A DNA stretch of 64,000 bases from SG-bin9 sp049323835. Its GTDB lineage: Bacteria > Pseudomonadota > Alphaproteobacteria > Rhizobiales > Xanthobacteraceae. Below the pieces are notes generated by a model. That model made no database searches. It was given only the letters and a program-made list of their open reading frames with translations, and had not been told where the DNA came from. The stretch covers positions 1 through 64,000 of the forward strand of contig JBMOOJ010000075.1 in assembly GCA_049323835.1 (NCBI GenBank). The letters run 5' to 3'. Below, piece by piece: positions 1 through 9,801 of the stretch. The number at the start of each line of letters is the position of its first letter. Within the stretch, counting starts at the first letter, position 1. The position numbers and the translations under genes are program-made.

Positions 1-60
1 CTGGCTCCCCGCCGGGGGGGGGGGTGGGCCCCAGTTGCCGTTCCAAGCCCCTCACCCCGA

Positions 61-86
61 CCCTCTCCCCGCGCGCGGGGAGAGGG
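61..86. repeat. GC-rich perfect palindrome, intergenic
   Basis: A perfect 26-bp palindrome (CCCTCTCCCCGCG and its complement) sits just downstream of the fbcH terminator, preceded by CCCTCACCCCGA. Short palindromic elements of this wording are scattered through intergenic DNA in Bradyrhizobium-like genomes; that is from general knowledge. No coding capacity is evident. The first 40 bases of the window are a G-rich run with no recognisable gene. Confidence 0.6.
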
Positions 87-101
87 AGCGCACTACCCAA
101 C

Positions 102-122
102 AAAAAAGCCCCCGAAGGGGCT
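102..122 (-). terminator. Rho-independent terminator of fbcH
   Basis: On the minus strand the sequence reads AGCCCC, a TTCG tetraloop, GGGGCT and then a run of T. It begins 25 bases after the fbcH stop codon. The UUCG loop and T-tract make it a canonical intrinsic terminator ending the petA-fbcH transcript. Confidence 0.85.
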
Positions 123-147
123 CTTTCATTCAGAAGCGGCGGCTCGC

Positions 148-2211
<2,064 letters not shown>

Positions 2212-2258
2212 GATGCGTTCCTGGAAAGCAAAGGTATTAGCCGTCAGCCGCGAAGGCT

Positions 2259-2789
2259 TCAGCCGATCTTGATCTTGGAGTCGGAGACGAATTCGTAAGG
2301 GGGCACCGGAAGATTGGTCGGCGCTGGACCGGAGCGGATGCGGCCGGAGGTGTCGTAGACCGATCCGTGGCACGGGCAGAAGAAGCCGTTGTAGCTGCCT
2401 TCATGCGCGATGGGCACGCAGCCGAGGTGGGTGCAGATGCCGATGACGACGAGCCACTGCTCCTTGCCCTGCTTGGTGCGCTGCGCATCCGTCTGCGGAT
2501 CGGGCAGGCTCGACAGCGGCGTGTTGATCGCGTCGTCGACTTCTTTCTTGGTCCGGTTCGAGATGTAGATCGGCTTGCCGCGCCAGAACACCTTGATGGC
2601 CTGGCCCGATGCGATCGGGGCCAGATCGACCTCGATCGGCGCGCCGGCGGCGATCGTCGAGGCATCGGGATTCATTTGCGAAATCAGCGGCCAGGCGGCG
2701 AAGGCGGCGCCAACCGCAGCAACGGAGCCAGTGGCCACATAGAGAAAATCACGGCGCGTCGGATGCTCGGCCGAAGACGAAGTCGTCAC
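2259..2789 (-). CDS. petA: Ubiquinol-cytochrome c reductase Rieske iron-sulfur subunit
   Basis: A 176-residue Rieske protein of the bc1 complex, moving electrons from quinol to cytochrome c1 on the periplasmic face. It has an N-terminal RRDF twin-arginine-like motif and one membrane anchor (about 12-35), with the cluster-binding boxes CTHLGC at 119-124 and CPCHGS at 138-143. I chose a GTG start (VTTSSS) because AAAGGGAC lies just upstream at good spacing. An ATG far upstream would add an unrelated 76-residue extension. It is the first gene of the petA-fbcH operon and divergent from trmL. Confidence 0.95.
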   Translation of the reverse strand: MTTSSSAEHPTRRDFLYVATGSVAAVGAAFAAWPLISQMNPDASTIAAGAPIEVDLAPIASGQAIKVFWRGKPIYISNRTKKEVDDAINTPLSSLPDPQTDAQRTKQGKEQWLVVIGICTHLGCVPIAHEGSYNGFFCPCHGSVYDTSGRIRSGPAPTNLPVPPYEFVSDSKIKIG

Positions 2790-3086
2790 GATCAGTCCCT
2801 TTCCGGTCTGCTGCCGGGCGCCCCCGTTCGCCAACGGCCAGGCCCTCACGACCAAGCCAAAGGAGAACAACCGCGAAAAGCTGCCGGCGCCCGCGACCCC
2901 CGCGGGGCAGAAAGACCACTTGTCCCGGCTTTCCGGGCCGAACATGCAGTCCAGAATCGTTCTATTGGCACCCTTGCGGAGGGAGTGCAAGCCCGCTATC
3001 CGCTCCAATGATTGCAATGCACTAAATGTGCATATGTCCGTGAATTTTCGTCATATCTTCAACCGCCAGAGGCAGGCGCCGGCCGG
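2790..3086. other. Divergent intergenic region petA / trmL
   Basis: About 300 bases between the divergent petA and trmL genes. It must hold both promoters. I see no convincing gene or strong palindrome in it, and the possible reading frames are only extensions of the flanking genes. Confidence 0.5.
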
Positions 3087-3554
3087 ATGCAGATCGCCCT
3101 TTTCCAGCCCGACATCCCGCAGAACACCGGAACGATTCTGCGGCTGTGCGCCTGCCTTAAGGTCGCCGCCCATATCATCGAGCCGGCAGGCTTCCCGGTC
3201 TCTGACCGGCATTTCCGCCGGGCGGGAATGGATTATCTCGACCAGGTCTCGATCCAGCGCCATGCCTCCTGGACCGCATTCGAGCACTGGCGCCAAAAGG
3301 CCGGTCTCCGGCTGGTGCTGTTCTCGACCAGGGCGGCCTGCCCCTATCTCGATTTTCGCTACCAGAACTCCGATATCCTGCTGTTCGGGCGGGAGAGCGC
3401 CGGCGTCACCGACGAGGTGGTGGAGGCCGCCGACGAGCGGCTTGTGATTCCGATCGCGCCCGGCATGCGCTCGCTCAACATCGCCATGTCGGTGGCGATG
3501 GCGCTGGGTGAGGCTTTGAGACAGACACAACACCCGCTGGAGAGAACAGCGTGA
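3087..3554 (+). CDS. trmL: tRNA (cytidine(34)-2'-O)-methyltransferase
   Basis: A 155-residue SPOUT-class methyltransferase of the TrmL/YibK type, which 2'-O-methylates the wobble base of tRNA-Leu isoacceptors using S-adenosylmethionine. The family blocks are visible: QPDIPQNTGTILRLC at the N-terminus, LFGRESAGV in the middle, and IPIAPGMRSLNIAMSVAMA forming the C-terminal trefoil-knot cofactor loop. Length is normal for the family. The ATG chosen begins MQIALFQPD, where homology starts. Its stop codon overlaps the GTG start of queE, so the two are translationally coupled. Confidence 0.93.
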   Translation: MQIALFQPDIPQNTGTILRLCACLKVAAHIIEPAGFPVSDRHFRRAGMDYLDQVSIQRHASWTAFEHWRQKAGLRLVLFSTRAACPYLDFRYQNSDILLFGRESAGVTDEVVEAADERLVIPIAPGMRSLNIAMSVAMALGEALRQTQHPLERTA

Positions 3555-4183
3555 GCTACGCGGTGAAGGAAATCTTCCTGACCTTGCAGGGCGAAGGCGC
3601 CCATGCGGGCCGCGCCTCCGTGTTCTGCCGGTTCAGCGGCTGCAACCTGTGGACCGGCCGCGAGGAAGACCGCGCCAGTGCCACCTGTCAGTTCTGTGAC
3701 ACGGATTTCGTCGGCATGGATGGCACCCTCGGCGGCCGCTACGCGACCGCCTCCGGTCTCGCCGAAACCATTGCCGCGCAGTGGACAGGTTCGGACAGCG
3801 AACGCTATGTGGTGCTGACCGGCGGCGAGCCTCTGCTCCAGGTCGACAAGGAACTGGTCGGCGCGCTGCATGCACGGGGCTTCACGATCGCGATCGAGAC
3901 CAACGGCACCGTCGAGCCGCCCCCGGGACTCGACTGGATTTGCGTGAGCCCGAAGGCAGGCTCCGAATTGATCCTGCGCAAAGGCCATGAGCTGAAATTG
4001 GTTTATCCGCAGCCCGGCGCCATGCCGGAAGCGTTCGCGGGGCTTGCATTCGAGCGCTTCTCGCTGCAACCGATGGACGGACCCGACGTGGTCAAGAATA
4101 CCGAAGCCGCGATTGCGTATTGCCTGAAGCATCCGCAGTGGCGCTTGAGCGTTCAGACGCACAAGACGCTCGGCATAAGATAG
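3551..4183 (+). CDS. queE: 7-carboxy-7-deazaguanine synthase (radical SAM)
   Basis: A 210-residue QueE, which rearranges 6-carboxytetrahydropterin into 7-carboxy-7-deazaguanine on the route to queuosine. It starts at a GTG overlapping the trmL stop. The [4Fe-4S] cysteines are at 31, 46 and 49, giving the expanded CX14CX2C spacing found in a subset of QueE enzymes rather than the usual CX3CX2C. The substrate loop LQGEGAHAG (12-20) and TGGEPLLQ are present. The QueD-like gene follows 19 bases downstream, consistent with one deazapurine operon; queC and folE are not in the window. Confidence 0.94.
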   Translation: MSYAVKEIFLTLQGEGAHAGRASVFCRFSGCNLWTGREEDRASATCQFCDTDFVGMDGTLGGRYATASGLAETIAAQWTGSDSERYVVLTGGEPLLQVDKELVGALHARGFTIAIETNGTVEPPPGLDWICVSPKAGSELILRKGHELKLVYPQPGAMPEAFAGLAFERFSLQPMDGPDVVKNTEAAIAYCLKHPQWRLSVQTHKTLGIR

Positions 4184-4202
4184 TTCAAGAGTCTGACTGA
4201 CG

Positions 4203-4568
4203 ATGTGGGAACTGACAAAATCGTTTCGCTTCGAAGCCGCGCATTCGCTGCCGGGCACCACGCTGGGTGCGGCGAGCGAGGAGATTCACGGCCATTCGTT
4301 CCGTGCCGAGGTCGCTCTGCGCGGCGAGCCCGATCCTGCCACCGGCATGGTGATGGATCTCGGCGTGCTGGATCAGCGTATCGGCGAGGTGCGCAAGCTG
4401 CTCGATCACAAGCTGCTCAACAACGTCAACGCGCTCGGCGCACCGACGCTGGAGAATCTGTCACGCTACATCTGGGATCGCGTGCAGGAAGCGGGCCAGA
4501 TCACCCGCGTCACCGTCTATCGCGACAGCTGCAACGAGAGTTGCACCTACTTCGGGCCCGCAAAGTGA
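4203..4568 (+). CDS. queD: 6-carboxytetrahydropterin synthase family (QueD-like) with no CX3HGH cysteine
   Basis: A 121-residue protein of the PTPS/QueD family, expected to convert dihydroneopterin triphosphate to 6-carboxytetrahydropterin for QueE. The zinc histidines are present: H14 (EAAH) and H29/H31 (HGH). The catalytic cysteine normally four residues before HGH is serine here (S25), and Glu26 instead makes an EX2HGH pattern. The conserved C-terminal Glu-Thr is Asp-Ser (RDSCNESC). Context beside queE argues for a queuosine role, but the active-site change resembles PTPS-III-type or divergent QueD proteins. Its stop overlaps the hemF start by one base. Confidence 0.85.
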   Translation: MWELTKSFRFEAAHSLPGTTLGAASEEIHGHSFRAEVALRGEPDPATGMVMDLGVLDQRIGEVRKLLDHKLLNNVNALGAPTLENLSRYIWDRVQEAGQITRVTVYRDSCNESCTYFGPAK

Positions 4569-5452
4569 TGGACATGTCCGTCCTCGACAGCCGCAAGCAG
4601 GCCGCCCGGACGTGGTTCGAAAGCCTGCGCGACCAAATCTGCGCGGCTTTTGAGAAGCTCGAGGACGACGCCCCCTCCTCGCTCTATAGCGGCAATGTCG
4701 GACGTTTCGTGCGGGCGCCCTGGCAGCGCACAGATCATTCCGGCGCACCCGGTGGCGGCGGCACGATGGCAATGATGCACGGGCGGCTGTTCGAGAAAGT
4801 CGGCGTGCATTGCTCGACGGTGCACGGAGAGTTCGCGCCCGAGTTTCGCGCGCAGATTCCAGGCGCTGCCGACGATCCGCGCTTCTGGGCGTCGGGCATC
4901 TCGCTGATCGCGCATATGCGCAACCCGCACGTCCCGGCCGTGCACATGAACACGCGCTTCGTGGTGACGACGAAAGCGTGGTTCGGCGGCGGCGGCGACC
5001 TTACCCCCGTGCTCGACCGGCGGCGGACGCAGGACGACCCCGATACGGTTGCCTTTCACGCGGCTTTCAAGGCTGCGTGCGACGCGCACGCTGTCGCCGA
5101 CTACGACAGATACAAGAACTGGTGCGACGAGTATTTCTACCTGCCTCACCGCAAGGAAGCCCGCGGCATCGGCGGCATCTTCTATGACCATCACGATTCC
5201 GGCGACTGGGATGCCGACTTCGCCTTCACGCAGGACGTCGGCCGCGCGCTGCTGAAGATTTATCCTGACATCGTGCGCCGGAACTTTGCGACGGCCTGGA
5301 CGCCGCAGGATCGCGAAGAGCAACTGATCCGCCGCGGCCGCTACGTCGAATTCAACCTGCTGTACGATCGCGGCACGACATTCGGCCTGAAGACCGGCGG
5401 CAACGTCGATTCGATCCTGTCATCAATGCCGCCGGAAGTGAAATGGCCGTGA
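4568..5452 (+). CDS. hemF: Oxygen-dependent coproporphyrinogen III oxidase
   Basis: A 294-residue HemF, which oxidatively decarboxylates coproporphyrinogen III to protoporphyrinogen IX in haem synthesis. Family blocks include GGGTMAMM near the N-terminus, HMNTRFV, WFGGGGDLTP, the YKNWCDEYFYLPHR block, RGIGGIFYD and the C-terminal RYVEFNLLYDRGT and GGNVDSILSSMPP. Length matches E. coli HemF (about 299). The ATG overlaps the last base of the preceding TGA; an ATG two codons downstream is an alternative. Linkage to queuosine genes is positional only. Confidence 0.96.
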   Translation: MDMSVLDSRKQAARTWFESLRDQICAAFEKLEDDAPSSLYSGNVGRFVRAPWQRTDHSGAPGGGGTMAMMHGRLFEKVGVHCSTVHGEFAPEFRAQIPGAADDPRFWASGISLIAHMRNPHVPAVHMNTRFVVTTKAWFGGGGDLTPVLDRRRTQDDPDTVAFHAAFKAACDAHAVADYDRYKNWCDEYFYLPHRKEARGIGGIFYDHHDSGDWDADFAFTQDVGRALLKIYPDIVRRNFATAWTPQDREEQLIRRGRYVEFNLLYDRGTTFGLKTGGNVDSILSSMPPEVKWP

Positions 5453-5550
5453 CCGCATTTCTTTCGCAAGCATGCAAAGCGTGATCGCCCTGTCATGACA
5501 CCGCGCTAGCGTCTCTCGGAATTCGAAGCGATTCACGAGAGGAGCATGTC

Positions 5551-5781
5551 ATGGAACTGAAACCCGGCGACGTCGTCATCCTGAAATCCGGCGGTCAACC
5601 GCTTACCGTCGCGGAAGTGCATGAGGACGATGTCGCGTGCATCTGGATCGGCGAGGAAGGCGAACTGTTCCGCGAAACCCTGCCCGCCGCCGTGCTCGAA
5701 CTCGCTCACGTGGTCGATGAGGACGAAGAGCACGATGACGAGGATGAAGAGGACGAAGAAGAGGGCCGCAAGGTCGCCTGA
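5551..5781 (+). CDS. Small DUF2158-like protein with highly acidic tail
   Basis: A 76-residue protein. Residues 1-50 read MELKPGDVVILKSGG and then a compact beta-rich segment with a W, resembling YodC-like DUF2158 proteins (hydrophobic core, GD and SGG turns). The last 25 residues are almost all Asp and Glu, ending in GRKVA. AGAGGAGC lies a few bases before the ATG. It is free-standing, 98 bases after hemF and tail to tail with cca, five bases apart. The function is unknown; the acidic tail may bind basic partners or metal ions, but that is only inference. Confidence 0.8.
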   Translation: MELKPGDVVILKSGGQPLTVAEVHEDDVACIWIGEEGELFRETLPAAVLELAHVVDEDEEHDDEDEEDEEEGRKVA

Positions 5782-5786
5782 CGCTT

Positions 5787-7034
5787 CTACCCGCGGATCA
5801 CGCGCTGCGCGATCGGAGTGACGATCGCGTCAAGCGCGGCGATGTCGAGCGGAAATCCTTGCGCCAGCCACGCATCTTCCGCCAAACCCAGCGCTTGTCC
5901 CAGCATCGGGCCCTCCGGCACGCCGCGGGCGACGAAGTCGGCTGCTTTCAGGGGAAACTTCGGCGCGCTCCAGCGCTCCGGCAGCGCGACAAGTTCGCGC
6001 CAGCGCGCCGCGGTGGCCGCCTCGCCTGCGCGCGCCCACGCCAGCATGAGCCGGTCGCGGTAGGTATCGGGGCCGAGCCGGTAGAGCAGCCGCCGCGCCC
6101 GCGCATCGTCCATGCCGACCATGCGCCACCAGCGATGGCCCATACCGTCGAGTTGCTTTGCTTCGGCGTTCGACAGGCGCAATCGTTGCGCCAGACGTTT
6201 CGCATCCTCGCTGATCGCAACACCAAGCGCGCCGAGACGCCGCACGCTGTCCGCCTTCAATCCGAGGTCCCGCTCGATGGCGATCATGGCCTTCAGCGAA
6301 CCGCGATAGGCAACGCCGCCGATCACCGCGAGCAATAGCCCCGCATCTTCCATCGCAACGATCGCCGCGAGCGCGCCATCTGCGGCTGTGAGCTTCAGCA
6401 TTTCCATGCGCATACGCTCGGCCGAGAGCGATGCGAGCCCGTCGCGGCCCTTGATGCAGGCAAGATAGGCGTCGCGATCGGGCTCGCCGGCGCCGTAGGC
6501 CGCATGAATGCGGAAGAAGCGCAGGATACGCAGGTAATCCTCGGCGATCCGCCGCGACGGATCGCCGATGAAACGCACGCGCCGCGCCGCGATATCGGCC
6601 AGCCCGCCGACGTGATCGTGGACGACGCCGGCGGTATCGGCTGACAGGCCGTTGATGGTGAAATCGCGGCGCTGTGCGTCGCGCGCCCAGTCGCGCCCGA
6701 ACGCGACGGACGCCTTGCGGCCGAAGGTCTCGACGTCCTCGCGCAGCGTCGTCACCTCGAACGGCTGGCCATCGGCGATCAGCGTCACCGTGCCGTGCGC
6801 GATCCCGGTCGGAACGCTCTTGATCTGAGCGGCCTGCGCGCGCCGGACGACCTCGTCGGGCACCGCCGTCGTCGCGATGTCGATATCGCCGACCGGAACG
6901 CCCAGCAGCGCATTGCGCACCGCGCCGCCGACGACGCGCGCCTCCTCGCCATCGGCGCTGAGCAGCGCCAGCACGCGCGTGGCCGGGCCCGCCTTCAGCC
7001 AAGGCGCATCGCGCAGCGTCGGCGCTGCATTCAT
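5787..7034 (-). CDS. cca: tRNA CCA nucleotidyltransferase / poly(A) polymerase family
   Basis: A 415-residue class II nucleotidyltransferase that adds or repairs the 3'-CCA of tRNAs. The N-terminal head carries the GGAVRNALLG signature (36-45) and the metal-binding DID at 50-52, followed by the RRDFTINGLS block and the ED.LRILRFFRIHA element of the neck. The C-terminal body is helical. The start ATG overlaps the stop of the preceding small membrane-protein gene (ATGA), so translation is coupled. A poly(A) polymerase activity cannot be excluded from sequence, as the families are close. Confidence 0.92.
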   Translation of the reverse strand: MNAAPTLRDAPWLKAGPATRVLALLSADGEEARVVGGAVRNALLGVPVGDIDIATTAVPDEVVRRAQAAQIKSVPTGIAHGTVTLIADGQPFEVTTLREDVETFGRKASVAFGRDWARDAQRRDFTINGLSADTAGVVHDHVGGLADIAARRVRFIGDPSRRIAEDYLRILRFFRIHAAYGAGEPDRDAYLACIKGRDGLASLSAERMRMEMLKLTAADGALAAIVAMEDAGLLLAVIGGVAYRGSLKAMIAIERDLGLKADSVRRLGALGVAISEDAKRLAQRLRLSNAEAKQLDGMGHRWWRMVGMDDARARRLLYRLGPDTYRDRLMLAWARAGEAATAARWRELVALPERWSAPKFPLKAADFVARGVPEGPMLGQALGLAEDAWLAQGFPLDIAALDAIVTPIAQRVIRG

Positions 7035-7294
7035 TTCTCGACTCCGGGGACCAGCTTGCCGTTCTCGATATGCGCGGGGATGTAGGTCGAGCCCGGCGGC
7101 GCGCCGGAGAAGTTCGCCAGCAGTACGAGGCTTGCGATGGTGAGAAGCAGCGAGATAACCGCCAGGCGCAGCACCACCCGCGCAGGCCACGACTGCATCG
7201 TCAGTACGCCGTTGCGCGACGCGATCAGAAACAGCGCGTAGGCCGCGAACGGAATGAGGAAGATTCCGATCTCGGTCAGCACCGGTCTGATCAT
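7031..7294 (-). CDS. Small membrane protein (DUF6111-like)
   Basis: An 87-residue protein with two hydrophobic segments (about 7-27 and 40-62) and a short C-terminal tail containing PPGSTYIPAHIENGKLVPG. This matches the DUF6111 type found beside cca and Nudix genes in Bradyrhizobium relatives; that association is from memory. It lies in a coupled run of DUF1285, nudL-like, this gene and cca, each overlapping the next by about four bases. The function is unknown. Confidence 0.85.
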   Translation of the reverse strand: MIRPVLTEIGIFLIPFAAYALFLIASRNGVLTMQSWPARVVLRLAVISLLLTIASLVLLANFSGAPPGSTYIPAHIENGKLVPGVEK

Positions 7295-7968
7295 GGGAGG
7301 TAAATCCGTTCGTAAAGCACCCGGAGGATGCCGGCAGTCGCGCCCCAGATATACCGCTCTTCGAACGGCATGGCATAGTACGAGCGCTGCACGCCGCGGA
7401 ACTCCTTGCTGTGACGCTGATGGTTGATCGGGTCCATCAGAAATTTCAGCGGTACCTCGAAGACATCGTCGACTTCGGCAGCGTTGGCCCAGAGCTGAAA
7501 GCCAGGCTTCACCCGCGCCACCGTCGGCACGATGCGAAAGCCGAAACCGGTGGCGTAAAGATCAAGGTAGCCGATCGGCTCGATGAAATCGCGCGTGAGG
7601 CCGACTTCTTCGTGGGCTTCACGCAGGGCAGCATCCAGCGGCGAGGCGTCGGTCGCATCGATCTTGCCGCCGGGAAAGGAAATTTGCCCGGCATGGCTCG
7701 ACAGATGCGGCGAGCGCTGCGTCAGCAGCACCGTCGGCTCGGCATGATCGACCACCGGGATCAGCACGGCGGCCGGCTTGATCGGCAATTCCTGCGAGAT
7801 CACTTGCAGCATGTAGTCGTTGCCGTGGTCACCGGTCGGCGGCAGCACGTCGGCTTCGGTCAACCCGCGCGGCACCTCGAACGAAAGGCGCTGCGCGGCG
7901 CGGGCGAAGAACTCCGCCGAACTGATCTGCACCGGCGCCGGATCGGATGTCAGCAACTGGTCGGTCAA
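7291..7968 (-). CDS. CoA pyrophosphatase (Nudix, NudL/YeaB type)
   Basis: A 225-residue Nudix hydrolase expected to cleave CoA to 3',5'-ADP and phosphopantetheine. The UPF0035-type signature LLTQRSPHLSSHAGQISFPGG at 81-101 leads directly into the Nudix box ending REAHEEVGL (116-124), the arrangement of CoA-specific members. It overlaps both neighbours by four bases (DUF1285 upstream, the small membrane protein downstream). The neighbourhood suggests housekeeping rather than a dedicated pathway. Confidence 0.92.
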   Translation of the reverse strand: MTDQLLTSDPAPVQISSAEFFARAAQRLSFEVPRGLTEADVLPPTGDHGNDYMLQVISQELPIKPAAVLIPVVDHAEPTVLLTQRSPHLSSHAGQISFPGGKIDATDASPLDAALREAHEEVGLTRDFIEPIGYLDLYATGFGFRIVPTVARVKPGFQLWANAAEVDDVFEVPLKFLMDPINHQRHSKEFRGVQRSYYAMPFEERYIWGATAGILRVLYERIYLP

Positions 7969-8555
7969 GACGCGGACCCCATTTGATCCGCATTGGCCAT
8001 AGCGAAGAATGCGTCGCCGGAGCGAATCCCGAATTTCAGCACGCCATCGACCATCCGCTCTTCGCCCAAGTCAACCAGATCGTAATAGATCGCGCGCGTC
8101 ACCTTGGCCCACAGGTCGGCGCGGACATGGAGGTAAGGCGTTAGCCCACCGTCCTTGTCGCGCTCGAAACGCAGGCAGTGCTCATCATCGCACGTCACCC
8201 AGTCGTCGACGTTGGTCCGAAAACGGAGCGTTCCACCGTCGCCGCCTTCGCGCGTCATTTCCACTGCGAGAAACGGCGCGTCGTCGACCCGGATTCCGAC
8301 CTTTTCGACAGGTGTGACGAGAAAATGCTTGCCGTTCTCGCGCTTGAGGATCGTCGAGAACAGCCGCACCAGCGCCGGACGGCCGATCGGCGTGCCATTG
8401 TAGAACCAGGTGCCGTCGCGGGCGATCCGCATGTCGAGATCGCCGCAGAATGGCGGGTTCCATAGATGCACGGGCGGTAAACCCTTCACACCCGCCTTGC
8501 GTGCAGCATCGGTCAGGCCGTCGAGGCTTTGCGCGGTTTGCCCTTGGTTCGCCAT
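7965..8555 (-). CDS. DUF1285 family protein
   Basis: A 196-residue protein with the DUF1285 pattern: PPVHLWNPPFCGDLDMRIARDGTWFYNGTPI near the N-terminus and GKHFLVTPVEKVGIRVDDAPFLA in the middle. It is predicted cytoplasmic and all-beta; the family has no firm function. I took the ATG giving MANQGQ; an in-frame ATG fifteen codons upstream (MHHSCQ) is possible, and neither has a strong Shine-Dalgarno sequence. It heads the operon that runs to cca and is divergent from the MoxR gene. Confidence 0.88.
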   Translation of the reverse strand: MANQGQTAQSLDGLTDAARKAGVKGLPPVHLWNPPFCGDLDMRIARDGTWFYNGTPIGRPALVRLFSTILKRENGKHFLVTPVEKVGIRVDDAPFLAVEMTREGGDGGTLRFRTNVDDWVTCDDEHCLRFERDKDGGLTPYLHVRADLWAKVTRAIYYDLVDLGEERMVDGVLKFGIRSGDAFFAMANADQMGSAS

Positions 8556-8765
8556 GGTTAGTCCGGACTGTACATCTTCATTCTGGCACGAATGATGCAC
8601 TGAATTTCGGCGGAAGTCTCCTGATCGTGATCCGGCGGCTACCCCCTGGCCGATAAGGTGGGGATAGCCACATTCAAAGTCATGCGGGCCCGCCGTCAGG
8701 CCCTAGCATGAGGGAATCACCCCGCGATGACGCCCGCGATCCGGCGTCAAGGCTAGGAGTTGCCC

Positions 8766-9785
8766 GTGACCCGCACTGACAAGACCGCAACGGAGAGCGT
8801 CGCGAAGCTGGAGGACGCCATCGTTCGCTCCGCCGAGCAGATCGCCGACAGCATCCGGTCGGCCAAGGAAGCGATCTCGACCGTCATTTTCGGCCAGGAC
8901 AAGGTCGTCGAGAGCGCACTTGTCACAATTCTCTCCGGCGGGCACGCGCTGCTGATCGGCGTCCCGGGCCTTGCGAAGACGAAACTCGTCGAGACGCTCG
9001 GCGTCACGCTCGGTCTCGACGCTAGGCGCGTGCAATTCACGCCCGACCTGATGCCCTCCGACATTCTCGGCGCCGAAGTGCTCGACGAGAGCGCGGCGGG
9101 CAAACGCTCGTTCCGCTTCATCGCCGGTCCGGTGTTCGCGCAGCTCTTGATGGCCGACGAAATCAACCGCGCCTCGCCACGCACGCAGTCCGCATTGCTG
9201 CAGGCGATGCAGGAGCAGCACATTACCGTCGCCGGCGCGCGTCACGACCTTCCGAAGCCGTTCCATGTACTCGCAACGCAAAACCCGCTGGAACAGGAAG
9301 GCACCTACCCGCTTCCCGAAGCGCAACTCGACCGCTTCCTGATGGAAATCGACGTCGACTATCCGGATCGCGACGCCGAGCGCCGCATCCTGTTCGACAC
9401 CACTGGTGCCGAGGGCAGCCATGCCAAGACAGCCATGACCGCGGACGAACTCATGACCGCGCAGCGTCTCGTGCGCCGCTTGCCGGTCGGCGACTCCGTG
9501 GTCGAAGCCATTTTGTCGCTCGTGCGCTCGGCACGTCCGGGTCCGGACGGCGGCGACGCGGCGAAGTTCATCGCCTGGGGCCCCGGTCCCCGCGCCAGCC
9601 AGGCCTTGATGCTGGCGGTCCGTGCCCGCGCTTTGCTCGACGGGCGCCTCGCTCCCTCGATCGACGACGTGATCGATCTCGCCGAGCCGGTGCTCAAGCA
9701 CCGCATGGCGCTGACCTTCTCCGCCCGCGCCGAAGGCCAGACGATCCGTAATGTGATCGCGCAGCTCAAATCGCGAATTGGATAA
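8766..9785 (+). CDS. MoxR-family AAA+ ATPase
   Basis: A 339-residue MoxR ATPase, a chaperone-like AAA+ protein usually acting with DUF58/VWA partners. Walker A GVPGLAKT is at about 65-72, Walker B LLMADEINRA follows, then the TQNPLEQEGTYPLPEAQLDRF sensor region typical of MoxR. AGGAG ends six bases before the GTG chosen here; a TTG two codons upstream is too close to that site. It is the first gene of a cluster with a DUF58 protein and two large membrane proteins, a conserved alphaproteobacterial arrangement of uncertain role. Confidence 0.93.
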   Translation: MTRTDKTATESVAKLEDAIVRSAEQIADSIRSAKEAISTVIFGQDKVVESALVTILSGGHALLIGVPGLAKTKLVETLGVTLGLDARRVQFTPDLMPSDILGAEVLDESAAGKRSFRFIAGPVFAQLLMADEINRASPRTQSALLQAMQEQHITVAGARHDLPKPFHVLATQNPLEQEGTYPLPEAQLDRFLMEIDVDYPDRDAERRILFDTTGAEGSHAKTAMTADELMTAQRLVRRLPVGDSVVEAILSLVRSARPGPDGGDAAKFIAWGPGPRASQALMLAVRARALLDGRLAPSIDDVIDLAEPVLKHRMALTFSARAEGQTIRNVIAQLKSRIG

Positions 9786-9801
9786 GGCGATCGGACCGGA
9801 A

